NCBI GenBank assembly: GCA_029552545.1
Contig: JAKPDO010000002.1
Coordinates: 62,001-126,000 of the forward strand
Direction of reading: 5' to 3'
DNA length: 64,000 nucleotides
Origin: Planctomycetota bacterium
GTDB lineage: Bacteria > Planctomycetota > Phycisphaerae > Sedimentisphaerales > Anaerohalosphaeraceae
Part shown: one piece after another, positions 35,729 to 43,138 of the stretch
Position numbering within the stretch: position 1 is the first letter of the stretch
How the letters are laid out: the number at the start of each line of letters is the position of its first letter
Notes under the pieces: model-generated
Told to the model about the DNA's origin: nothing
Seen by the model: the letters and a program-made list of their open reading frames with translations, nothing else
Database searches by the model: none
Program-made: the position numbers and the translations under genes

Positions 35729-35757
35729 ATATTAAACAAACGTTTTAATCCTGTCAA
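35729..35757 (-). promoter_or_regulatory. Promoter of the tetR-efflux operon
   Basis: Minus-strand TTGACA, a 17-base spacer, then TAATAT. One operator-like palindrome (35732-35748) lies within the spacer and -10 box, another at the transcription start. Confidence 0.75.
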
Positions 35758-35802
35758 GATTCTTTTTTCCGTGCTTCGTAAAATCTTGTTTCCCCGACAA
35801 GA

Positions 35803-37131
35803 GTGCATAAAATGGTCGGTATGGAAGTGTCGCTTCACTACGGCCGGGAACAGATAAAACTCTACCTGCCTTCGGAAAATCTGGCCGGCTGGATTCGGCC
35901 AAGACCGATGGCGGATGCTCACCCGCAGGATTCACTCGTTAATCTGTCCGCCCGTCCGCAGGCCCGGCAGTTCGTTCAGCAGATTCAGGGAAAGCGTCTT
36001 TGTGTGCTGCTGCCGGATGGGACAAGGGATTTTCCATGGAATGCGGTCCTGCCGCCGGTCTTTGGGCTGCTGAAAGGCGCCGAGCAGCTGACCTTCCTGA
36101 TTTGCACCGGTACTCATACCGCCCAAACGCCGGAAAACAAGGCCATCCTCGAAAAAATCGTCCAGCTGGTTCGGCAGGCGGGAATCTTTTCGTACGAAAC
36201 TTCTCTCCACGACTGCCAGACATCCCGGATGTCGGACGCCGGTAAAACAAAATACGGCACGCCGATTCTTTACAACACCGCTTTGGACAATGCGGATGTG
36301 TTTCTGGTCTTCAGTGATGTTAAGTTTCACTATTTTGCGGGCTACTCCAACCCCATCAAAAACTTTGTGCCGGGTGCGTGCGCCTTCCAAACTGCTCAGG
36401 TCAATCACAGTCTGACCTTTGACGGCCGCTCGATTTACGGCGCGCACCCCTGGCATCCAAACCCGGCCCGCCGACTTCAGCCGCTGGCGGCCGATCAGCT
36501 GGAGGCAATGGAAAAAATTGTTCGGGGGCGAGCCGTTTGGGCTGTCGTAACCATCAGCGACAAAAGCAAACTGTACTGGGCCCGCTTCGGACCGGCTCAG
36601 GAGGTCGCTCCGCAGGCCTTTTCCGCCGTCGATGAACATACGGAATATACCCTCCCGCGCGTGGAGCGAATGGTTGTCTCCTGCGGCGGACATCCGGACG
36701 ACAGCGACTTGTATATCGCCCAGCGGGCACTGGAGCTGACTCATCGGGTCGTGCTCGACGGGGGACAAATCCTGTTTCTGGCGGCCTGTGCCAACGGCAT
36801 CTGCCCCCAGATTGCCTACAGAGATTTTTATCTGAAACTCACCGAGCCGATTGAACAAATTCTCCGCGAAAAACCGACGCAGTACAAACTGTACAGCCAC
36901 AAGCCCTACCGGTTTGCCCAGCTGCTGCGTCGGCTGAGCAGGTTTTATATCCACACCCAGCTCGAAGAGCCGCTGGTGCGCAATATCCATCTGACGGCCG
37001 TAAAAAACCCGCAGTCCCTCATCAATGAATGGATTGAGGAAAACCCGCTGGTCAAAATCCTGTTTGTAGATGGGGCCAACAAGCTGGCCATTCGTCCCAA
37101 ACCTGAAAAACAGGAATCCACGGTACAATGA
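35803..37131 (+). CDS. LarA-like nickel-dependent racemase (lactate racemase family)
   Basis: A 442-residue LarA/DUF2088 protein. LarA racemases use a covalently bound nickel-pincer cofactor. Key residues have counterparts: DGTR at 72-75, His105 in CTGTHTAQT, His136, His176 in KFHYFAGYS, the pincer lysine as Lys186 in NPIKNFVPG, and His202. In the glycine-rich cofactor loop the usual GYSGGxK is GYSNPIK. None of the cofactor synthesis genes larB, larC or larE is in this window. Substrate may be a 2-hydroxy acid other than lactate. Start uncertain: ATGs at 35803, 35812 and 35821 are all possible and none has a strong ribosome-binding site. It diverges from tetR. Confidence 0.85.
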   Translation: MHKMVGMEVSLHYGREQIKLYLPSENLAGWIRPRPMADAHPQDSLVNLSARPQARQFVQQIQGKRLCVLLPDGTRDFPWNAVLPPVFGLLKGAEQLTFLICTGTHTAQTPENKAILEKIVQLVRQAGIFSYETSLHDCQTSRMSDAGKTKYGTPILYNTALDNADVFLVFSDVKFHYFAGYSNPIKNFVPGACAFQTAQVNHSLTFDGRSIYGAHPWHPNPARRLQPLAADQLEAMEKIVRGRAVWAVVTISDKSKLYWARFGPAQEVAPQAFSAVDEHTEYTLPRVERMVVSCGGHPDDSDLYIAQRALELTHRVVLDGGQILFLAACANGICPQIAYRDFYLKLTEPIEQILREKPTQYKLYSHKPYRFAQLLRRLSRFYIHTQLEEPLVRNIHLTAVKNPQSLINEWIEENPLVKILFVDGANKLAIRPKPEKQESTVQ

Positions 37132-37162
37132 CCCATTCAGGCCGACAAGATGCGCAAAAATT

Positions 37163-37195
37163 AAGGAGGGTAGTCCCGAAGGGATTACCCTCCTT
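37163..37195. other. Strong stem-loop after larA-like gene
   Basis: A 15-pair stem (AAGGAGGGTAGTCCC with its complement, one G-T pair) closed by a GAA loop, 31 bases after the LarA stop. There is no T-run on the plus side, so it is not a typical terminator for that strand; a short AATTTTT follows it on the minus side. From here to 37399 the sequence is AT-rich with no gene recognised. Confidence 0.7.
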
Positions 37196-37399
37196 CTCCT
37201 AACTTAGCAATTATTATAAGAAAAACGTCAAACAAGGCAAAACTAAAAAGACATAAAAAGAAAAAATATTTACAGGACTTAACAGAGGTTCTTTGTTTTG
37301 TTTTATAACTCTTTCTGTGTAAAAGAATTGTCTTATTTCATTCTCTCCCATTTAGCAGAAGAATCTTTGAAAAAGTTTTTCCCGGGGCATTTTTTTTCG

Positions 37400-37405
37400 T
37401 ATAAT
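37400..37405 (+). promoter_or_regulatory. -10 box of rnpB
   Basis: A consensus TATAAT whose expected start point (about 37411-37412) coincides with the first base of the P1 stem of RNase P RNA. No convincing -35 box is seen at the right distance. Confidence 0.6.
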
Positions 37406-37431
37406 GATTTTAAGAGTGGGTCGGGCGGTTG

Positions 37432-37524
37432 CCCCGCACCTACTTGGAGTGTCCGATGTGCCGTGCAGCGTGTGTTTCAACCTTTCAGCGGAAACAACGG
37501 ACCGCACTCCAAGTAGGTGCGGGG
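37432..37524 (+). repeat. rnpB hairpin element, copy 1 (P3 position)
   Basis: A 93-nt element with a perfect 20-bp terminal inverted repeat (CCCCGCACCTACTTGGAGTG and its complement). The interior of about 53 nt has its own short pairings (GTCCG/CGGAC, GTTTC/GAAAC). It sits between the 5' strands of P2 and P4, replacing helix P3. Confidence 0.95.
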
Positions 37525-37616
37525 AGGAAAGTCCGAGCAGGACAGGGCACGGCGACGGCTAACGGCCGCCCGGGGCAACCCGAGGGAAAGTGCCACAGAA
37601 AACACACAGCCGATGG

Positions 37617-37708
37617 CCCCGCACCTACTTGGAGTTTTGACGTCTCCTGCAGCGGGTGTTTCAACCCTTCAGCGGAAGAAACAGACTACGCTCCAAGTAG
37701 GTGCGGGG
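37617..37708 (+). repeat. rnpB hairpin element, copy 2 (P12 position)
   Basis: A 92-nt copy, flanked by GATGG and TACAGGCAATGGTG as in the P12 helix of type A RNA. The outer 19 pairs are conserved with one G-T wobble. The interior is the most diverged of the three, but TGCAGCG, GTGTTTCAACC and TTCAGCGGAA are kept. Confidence 0.95.
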
Positions 37709-37905
37709 TACAGGCAATGGTGAAAAGGTGCGGTAAGAGCGCACCGCGCTGTCGGCAACGGCAGCGGCACGGCAAACCCCGCCGCCTGCAAAACCAAGTA
37801 TGCCGGAGCCTGGCCCGGGCGATTCCGGCGGGTAGGTTGCTTGCCTGAGGGGAAACCTTCCGGCAGAGCCGATTGGCAACAATCGGTCCAGTGTAATAAC
37901 CGCCG

Positions 37906-37998
37906 CCCCGCACCTACTTGGAGTGTCCGACGTGCCTTGCAGCGTGTGTTTCAACCTTTCAGCGGAAACACCGGACCGCACTCCAAGTAGGTGCGGGG
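37906..37998 (+). repeat. rnpB hairpin element, copy 3 (P19 position)
   Basis: A 93-nt copy nearly identical to copy 1, with a few changes in the loop region. It begins one base after the 3' strand of P2 and ends one base before ACAGAACTCGG, the position of helix P19 in type A RNase P RNAs that have it. Confidence 0.95.
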
Positions 37999-38068
37999 AA
38001 CAGAACTCGGCTTACAGACCCACTCTTATTATTTTTTCTTCCGTTGTTAGATATTTATCAAATATTCT

Positions 38069-38097
38069 TTGCTTGTTTTACAAACAGTTGTTAAACT
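38069..38097 (+). promoter_or_regulatory. Promoter and overlapping operator of the S24 repressor gene
   Basis: TTGCTT, a 17-base spacer, then TAAACT ending six bases before the ATG, so transcription should start at or next to the start codon (leaderless mRNA); indeed no ribosome-binding site is seen. An imperfect 22-bp palindrome (38075-38096; arms GTTT-ACAA and TTGT-AAAC about a 4-base centre) fills the spacer and -10 box and is a good candidate for the repressor's own operator. Confidence 0.6.
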
Positions 38098-38103
38098 GGC
38101 TTT

Positions 38104-38868
38104 ATGACCTTCGGACAAGTCATCCGTCAAAAACGCAAAGAACTCCGGCTGACCTTAGATGAAGTGGCCGCCAAGACCGGCTTTTCCAAACCCTACCTTT
38201 CCACCATCGAGACCGGACGAGTCAAAAACCCGCCCTCGGATGAACTGATTTGCAAACTCGAAAAAATTCTCCGGTTTAAGAGCGGTTATCTCCTGCATCT
38301 GGCCCATAAAGAGAAAATCCCTGCTGATATCCGCAGGGAATTTGAGGCCCTCAGCGCCGAAAACCGCAAGTACAGAACGCTCATCCAAAACATCCTCACC
38401 CGACGGCAAAGCATCTCGGAATTGCACAAATTATTCCGTCAGGGGGACCCGGATGCCCTGAACCGCACTCCTGGAAACTGGATACCTGTCATCAACAAAG
38501 TAGCCGCCGGCTACCCGAACGATTTTGACGACCTCGGTTATCCGGCCGGGGTGGCCGATGACTATGTCCTGGCTCCGGACCTGCACGACCCGAACGCCTT
38601 TGCCCTGCGGGTGGTCGGCGATTCGATGGAGCCGGAGTTTCGTCAGGGCGATATCGTGATTTTTTCCCCGGCCGCACCGGTCCAAAGCGGGGCGGATTGC
38701 CTAATCCGCCTCCAAACCCCCTATGAAACCACCTTCAAGCGGGTCTTTTTTGATTCCAAAGACGAGATTCGCCTCCAGCCCCGCAATGAAAAGTATCCCC
38801 CGCAAATCGTCAAAACCGCTCGGCTTAACGGGCTCTATCGGGCGGTTATCCAATACAGACGACTGTAA
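38104..38868 (+). CDS. XRE/S24 self-cleaving repressor (LexA/CI-like)
   Basis: A 254-residue regulator. Residues 4-60 form an XRE-type helix-turn-helix (TLDEVAAKTGFSKPYLSTIETGR). A basic/coiled linker follows, then an S24 peptidase domain. Ala135-Gly136 (KVAAGYP) is the probable self-cleavage bond, with Ser174 (VVGDSMEPEF) and Lys212 (TTFKRVFF) as the catalytic pair. Such proteins are repressors that cut themselves when RecA filaments form on damaged DNA. No phage genes lie around it, so it may be a chromosomal stress regulator or a relic of a prophage. Its promoter carries a palindrome suggestive of autorepression. Confidence 0.9.
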   Translation: MTFGQVIRQKRKELRLTLDEVAAKTGFSKPYLSTIETGRVKNPPSDELICKLEKILRFKSGYLLHLAHKEKIPADIRREFEALSAENRKYRTLIQNILTRRQSISELHKLFRQGDPDALNRTPGNWIPVINKVAAGYPNDFDDLGYPAGVADDYVLAPDLHDPNAFALRVVGDSMEPEFRQGDIVIFSPAAPVQSGADCLIRLQTPYETTFKRVFFDSKDEIRLQPRNEKYPPQIVKTARLNGLYRAVIQYRRL

Positions 38869-39026
38869 AAAACAAAGCCCCTCTCCCCCGCCGAAACCTC
38901 TCGATTATTCGCTTTTTTGTATGGAATTGACCCGCTGAATCGATATAATCTCCAGGTTTGAAGAGCCGATTGTTCTCCACGGAAAAGATACAGAGAGTCT
39001 GGTTTGCTTCCGGAAAGGTTTAACTC

Positions 39027-42000
39027 ATGCAGATTCGAAGGATCGGATGGCTTTTCTGGTTGTTCGGCGCCGCAGCGGGGACGGCCCTGGCGGAGGGAAC
39101 CTCTCTGTTCCCGGCAGGACAGGACTTACACCTGTCCGCCTCCCGAATGGTTCGAACAGCAGCGGATTCTCAGGGGCAAAACTGCCTGCTCCTCGAAGAG
39201 GGGGTTGAAGGAACGATCGGCGACAATCAATTCTCCGCCGAGCGGGCTGTGGCCCTGCTCCAATTGCGCGGGGAAGCATCCGGCCTTTCCGAAGGTCAAT
39301 ATTATGAGGCCCATCTGTATCTGGAAGGCAGTGTCTCTTTGAAAAAAGGCAGCCGGTCCAAAATGACGGTTCTTTCTGTGCCGATAGCAGAAAACGCACA
39401 CCGGCTGGCGGTTCGGTTTCTGGTGACCGGGCAGGTTTTTGTAACAGCCCGTCAGGAAGAAACCCTCCCGGCCGAATCCCTCGAGAGCAACCCGCTCTAC
39501 ACACGAGCGATGGAAACATTCCGGCGAGTTCGGCAGGGGCCCGTACCTCCTTTGACGGCGTATGTGCCGCGGATGGAAGACCGTTTTCTGTCTCCGCACA
39601 GTCCGGCCGTCCAGAAAGCCGCCGCTGCCCAAAACCGCCTGGCTCAGCCGCCTGCCGCCCAAGCAGGGTCCAAACCCGCGGTATCCTATCCGATTCACAT
39701 TAACGCCCTTTGGGAACCGGCTCCGGAAATTGAAACCCGAACCCTGCCGGACGGCCGGAAAGCCGCCACCATTTCCGGGCGCTTTTATCTGTGGCAAAAA
39801 CGCGATGAAGAAGGCACATTGCTCGAATTCCTGGCGGACAGTGCCGTAGTCTATTATGCCGGCGATTCGCTGACCCAAAGCCGACCGGGTCCCGGCGGCA
39901 ACGAAATCGCCTCCGGAACCATCGAAGGCGTGTATCTGGCCGGCAATATCGTGATGACCGAAGGCGACATGACCATTCGGGCCGACGAAATCTATTATGA
40001 CTTCCTCCGCCGGCAGGCCTTGGTGGTCCACGCCGAACTGCGGACCTTCAGTCCCTCTCGGGCCATCCCGATTTACATTCGGGCCGAAACCCTGCGGCGA
40101 ATCAACGAAACTACATTTGAGGGAGAAAACGTCGAACTGACGGACAGTGAGTTTTATCTGCCGCAAATCTCCGTCCACGCCGCCCGAATGGTTTTGATGA
40201 CAACGGAACAGCTGGAAGAACGAGAACGTCAGCAGGCCGCCGGTGAGAACCCGCAGGCAGACTTCCAAGACGTATCGTTCCGATACGGACGTACAACCCT
40301 TTGGAAATGGTCCGGTCTTCAGACGAATTTTGCCCGTCCTGTTTTCCCAATCAGCCGGCTTCGTGTGGGCAACGACAACGAATTCGGCACCTCCGTAGAA
40401 ACCCGATGGAATCTGGCAAATCTCCTCGGCAAACCCCAGACGGAAGGAACGGATGCGGAACTGGCCCTCGATTATTTCAGCGACAGAGGGGTCGGAGCAG
40501 GCATCGAGTCTGAATACCAGCATCCGAACTCCTTCGGAGAACTGCTCGGGTATGTGATGAGTTATCGGGGGACCGACGACCTCGGACGTGTAGGTGCTGA
40601 CCGACGCAACCTCGACCCGGAAGAAGACATTCGCGGCCGCTTCAGCTGGCGGCACCGCTCCTATCTGCCCGAAGACTGGCAGCTGACCCTCGAAGTCGGA
40701 TACCTGTCCGACCGCTATTTTCAGGAATGGATGTACCGGGGAGAATATTATACGGATAAGCCCCAGGAAACCCTCGTTCACCTGAAACGCCTGAAAGACA
40801 ACTGGGCCTTCTCGATTCTCGGCAAGACCCGCATCAACGATTTTGAAACAACGGTCGAAGAACTGCCGACTATAGAATATCACCTTAAAGGAGCTTCCTT
40901 CTGGGATCATCAGCTGACGTTCTACAGCGACACCCAGGTCGGACGGCTGCGCAACCGGTTCGATGAAGACCTCGCTTCGCCGGCCACAAAGGAAGATTTC
41001 TACACCCTGGCTTACACCCGCAATGAAGTGGACTGGCCGCTGATGCTGGGTACCGTAAAAACCGTTCCCTACACGGCGGCGACCTTTGCCTTCGAGGACC
41101 ACGATGAGTTCAATCTGGATTTGGACGGCACACCCGTTGCGCCGGAGGACACACCCGTTTTGGGTGAATACGGCGTGCGGATGTCCACGATGTTCTGGAA
41201 GACGGACCCGTCCGTCCGGAGCCGCCTGTGGGACTTAAACGGCATCCGACATCTGGTCAAACCCCACTTTGAAGCGGTCTTTTATGAAGACAACAGTCCC
41301 GCCGTCGAAATGCGGAATATGTACAACCTGGGCCTTGCCCAGCGCTGGCAGACCCATCGGGGACCCGAAGGCCGACAGGAAACCGTGGACTGGCTCCGCT
41401 GGGATTTGGATGCAACCTGGGTCAGGAATCCGGCGGATGAGGATATTGACCCGCTGGGGCGGTACGGACCGGCTGATTTTCTGTTCAGCGACTCCGCCAT
41501 TCCGCTTCGGACGCGGCGGAATAATCCCTTCTTCGGACTTGTACGCAATACCCTCCAGAGCGATGTTGAATGGAAGGTCAGCGATACAATGGCCGTGCTC
41601 AGCGACCAGAATGTCGACATCGACAGCGGACAGATTCAGCAGGTGGATGTCGGCGTGAATCGATACGTCTATCCGGAATTAAGCTATTATCTCGGCAGCC
41701 GCTATCTGCGGCCTGTCCGTGTGGATATCCCTTCTGAAGGGATTCATGAAGAGGGCTCCCATTCGTTTGTAGCAGCCCTGACGTATTCACTGGGAACCCG
41801 CTATACGGCGATTCTGGCTCAGGAATACAACTTTGATTACGGCAAAACCGTCCGAAGCGAACTGACATTAATCCGGCGGTATCACCGCTTGTTTTACGGG
41901 CTGAGTTTTTCGCTGGATGAATCTCTGAACCGCCGGCTTGTCTCCATGAGCATCTGGCCGCAGGGGGTCAAAGAGCTGGCGATTGGGCGAAGATATATGG

Positions 42001-42029
42001 GCATGACCGAACCGGTGCGGGAGGAATAA
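39027..42029 (+). CDS. lptD: LptD-like LPS-assembly outer-membrane protein
   Basis: Inserts lipopolysaccharide into the outer leaflet, normally with LptE. The 1000-residue protein has a signal peptide (LFWLFGAAAGTALA, to about residue 22), an extended N-terminal region, an OstA/LptA-like beta-jellyroll (GVYLAGNIVMTEGDMTIRADEIYYDFLRRQALVVHAELR, about 310-348) and a C-terminal beta-barrel of repeated amphipathic strands. These start near residue 430 and include WRLTLEVGYLSDRYFQEW-type segments. It is longer than E. coli LptD (about 780) because of the N-terminal extension. AAAGG lies eight bases before the ATG. LPS presence in this organism is inferred from it. Confidence 0.85.
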   Translation: MQIRRIGWLFWLFGAAAGTALAEGTSLFPAGQDLHLSASRMVRTAADSQGQNCLLLEEGVEGTIGDNQFSAERAVALLQLRGEASGLSEGQYYEAHLYLEGSVSLKKGSRSKMTVLSVPIAENAHRLAVRFLVTGQVFVTARQEETLPAESLESNPLYTRAMETFRRVRQGPVPPLTAYVPRMEDRFLSPHSPAVQKAAAAQNRLAQPPAAQAGSKPAVSYPIHINALWEPAPEIETRTLPDGRKAATISGRFYLWQKRDEEGTLLEFLADSAVVYYAGDSLTQSRPGPGGNEIASGTIEGVYLAGNIVMTEGDMTIRADEIYYDFLRRQALVVHAELRTFSPSRAIPIYIRAETLRRINETTFEGENVELTDSEFYLPQISVHAARMVLMTTEQLEERERQQAAGENPQADFQDVSFRYGRTTLWKWSGLQTNFARPVFPISRLRVGNDNEFGTSVETRWNLANLLGKPQTEGTDAELALDYFSDRGVGAGIESEYQHPNSFGELLGYVMSYRGTDDLGRVGADRRNLDPEEDIRGRFSWRHRSYLPEDWQLTLEVGYLSDRYFQEWMYRGEYYTDKPQETLVHLKRLKDNWAFSILGKTRINDFETTVEELPTIEYHLKGASFWDHQLTFYSDTQVGRLRNRFDEDLASPATKEDFYTLAYTRNEVDWPLMLGTVKTVPYTAATFAFEDHDEFNLDLDGTPVAPEDTPVLGEYGVRMSTMFWKTDPSVRSRLWDLNGIRHLVKPHFEAVFYEDNSPAVEMRNMYNLGLAQRWQTHRGPEGRQETVDWLRWDLDATWVRNPADEDIDPLGRYGPADFLFSDSAIPLRTRRNNPFFGLVRNTLQSDVEWKVSDTMAVLSDQNVDIDSGQIQQVDVGVNRYVYPELSYYLGSRYLRPVRVDIPSEGIHEEGSHSFVAALTYSLGTRYTAILAQEYNFDYGKTVRSELTLIRRYHRLFYGLSFSLDESLNRRLVSMSIWPQGVKELAIGRRYMGMTEPVREE

Positions 42030-42101
42030 TCCCCCAAAATCCGCGGCAGCCGACGGCATACAGTTTTTCAGGAACGTCAATGCAAGAAGAAAGGAAGTGC
42101 T

Positions 42102-43046
42102 ATGGCTTTAGTCACAACCAAAAAAATGTTTGAAATGGCCTACAAAAACGGCTACGCCATCGGGGCGTTCAACGTCAACAACATGGAAATTACGCAGGGC
42201 ATTGTGGCCGCAATTGCCGAAGAGAAGGCCCCGCTGATTCTGCAGATTTCCCGGGGGGCCCGCGAATACGCCAAGATGAGCTATCTGAAGGCGATTATCG
42301 ATGTGGCCGTGGCGGAAAACCCGGATATCCCCATCTGCATGCATCTGGACCACGGCGATACAATTGAAATCTGCAAACAGTGTGTCGATGACGGCTTTAC
42401 CTCGGTGATGATTGACGCCTCCCACCACCCGTTTGAGGAAAACGTCCGCATCACCAAGGAAGTGGTCAAGTATGCCCATGCCCACGGCGTTGTCGTGGAG
42501 GCCGAGCTGGGCCAGCTGGGCGGCATCGAAGAAGATGTGGTCGGTGTGGATGATGTATCGGCCCACCTGACGGACCCGGCCCAGGCGCAGACCTTTGTGG
42601 AAAAGACCGGCTGTGACTCGCTGGCAGTGGCTGTCGGAACCAGCCACGGAGCGTATAAGTTCAAAAGCGAGCCGAAAATCGCCTTTGACGTGATTGAAAA
42701 GATTCAGCGGCGTCTGCCCGGTTTCCCGCTGGTGATGCACGGGGCCAGCAGCGTCCTGAAAGAATTCAAAGACCTGATTAACAAATACGGCGGCAAGATG
42801 CCCGATGCGATGGGCGTGCCGGAGGAAGCCATCAGCCGCGCAGCCAAAATGGCGGTCTGCAAGGTCAACATCGACACGGACCTGCGGATGGCCCTGACCG
42901 CCAAGATTCGCCAGGTCTTTGCGGAAAAACCCGGCGAATTCGACCCGCGCAAATATCTGGGACCCGGCCGGGAAGCCATTAAGCAGATGGTCAAGCACAA
43001 ACTGCACGTGCTCGGCTGTGCCGGCAAGGCGGCCGAATGCCTGTAA
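42102..43046 (+). CDS. fba: Class II fructose-bisphosphate aldolase
   Basis: Splits fructose 1,6-bisphosphate to triose phosphates using zinc. The 314-residue protein has GYAIGAFNVNNMEITQGIV at the N-terminus, the zinc-site histidines in ICMHLDHGDT (about 81-90) and the VVEAELGQLGGIED segment. A further zinc ligand is in AVGTSHGAYKF and the last in LVMHGASSV (about 209-217). Phosphate-binding NIDTDLRMA is present. AAGGA lies eight bases before the ATG. A terminator follows 38 bases after the stop, so it is probably monocistronic. Class IIB (GatY/FbaA-like) is the best fit. Confidence 0.95.
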   Translation: MALVTTKKMFEMAYKNGYAIGAFNVNNMEITQGIVAAIAEEKAPLILQISRGAREYAKMSYLKAIIDVAVAENPDIPICMHLDHGDTIEICKQCVDDGFTSVMIDASHHPFEENVRITKEVVKYAHAHGVVVEAELGQLGGIEEDVVGVDDVSAHLTDPAQAQTFVEKTGCDSLAVAVGTSHGAYKFKSEPKIAFDVIEKIQRRLPGFPLVMHGASSVLKEFKDLINKYGGKMPDAMGVPEEAISRAAKMAVCKVNIDTDLRMALTAKIRQVFAEKPGEFDPRKYLGPGREAIKQMVKHKLHVLGCAGKAAECL

Positions 43047-43083
43047 AGTTCGGTTTGCTTTCGAAAACCATAAAATCAACTCG

Positions 43084-43107
43084 GCAGGACGGCACAGGCC
43101 GTCCTGC
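43084..43107 (+). terminator. Rho-independent terminator after fba
   Basis: A 9-bp stem GCAGGACGG/CCGTCCTGC with loop CACAGG, followed by TTCTT. It separates fba from the S41 protease operon. Confidence 0.75.
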
Positions 43108-43138
43108 TTCTTGATGAAGAAAGAACCTGTAAGTTGTT

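Larger units (their letters stand above)
37411..38028 (+). ncRNA. rnpB: RNase P RNA (type A) with three hairpin insertions
   Basis: Catalytic RNA that matures tRNA 5' ends. The conserved core is intact: GAGGAAAGTCCGAGC (5' strand of P4), CAGGGCACGGCGACGGCTAAC, GTGCCACAGAAAACA, AGGTGCGGTAAGAGCGCACC, GGCACGGCAAACCCCGCC, and the 3' block ACAGAACTCGGCTTAC. P1 is a perfect 12-bp stem (37411-37422 with 38017-38028) and P2 a 7-bp stem (37424-37430 with 37898-37904). The total of about 618 nt greatly exceeds the usual 350-400. The excess is three copies of one ~93-nt hairpin, at the positions of P3, P12 and P19. A T-rich tract after P1 (38028-38040) can terminate it. Confidence 0.96.

Noticed and set aside
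37163..37195. Intrinsic terminator of the LarA-like gene
   Set aside because: The stem is strong but no T-run follows on the coding strand, so it is listed only as a stem-loop of unknown role.
37432..37998. Three repeats with GTTTCAACC-type interior, resembling a CRISPR array
   Set aside because: The spacing is unequal (185 and 289 bases), each unit is a 93-nt palindrome, the 'spacers' are conserved RNase P RNA core, and no cas genes are present.
38944..38949. TATAAT upstream of lptD as a promoter
   Set aside because: The nearest -35-like TTGACC is only 11 bases away and nothing suitable lies at 16-18 bases.
39126..41102. 658-codon minus-strand frame opposite lptD
   Set aside because: Antisense shadow of a protein with clear signal peptide, OstA domain and barrel strands.
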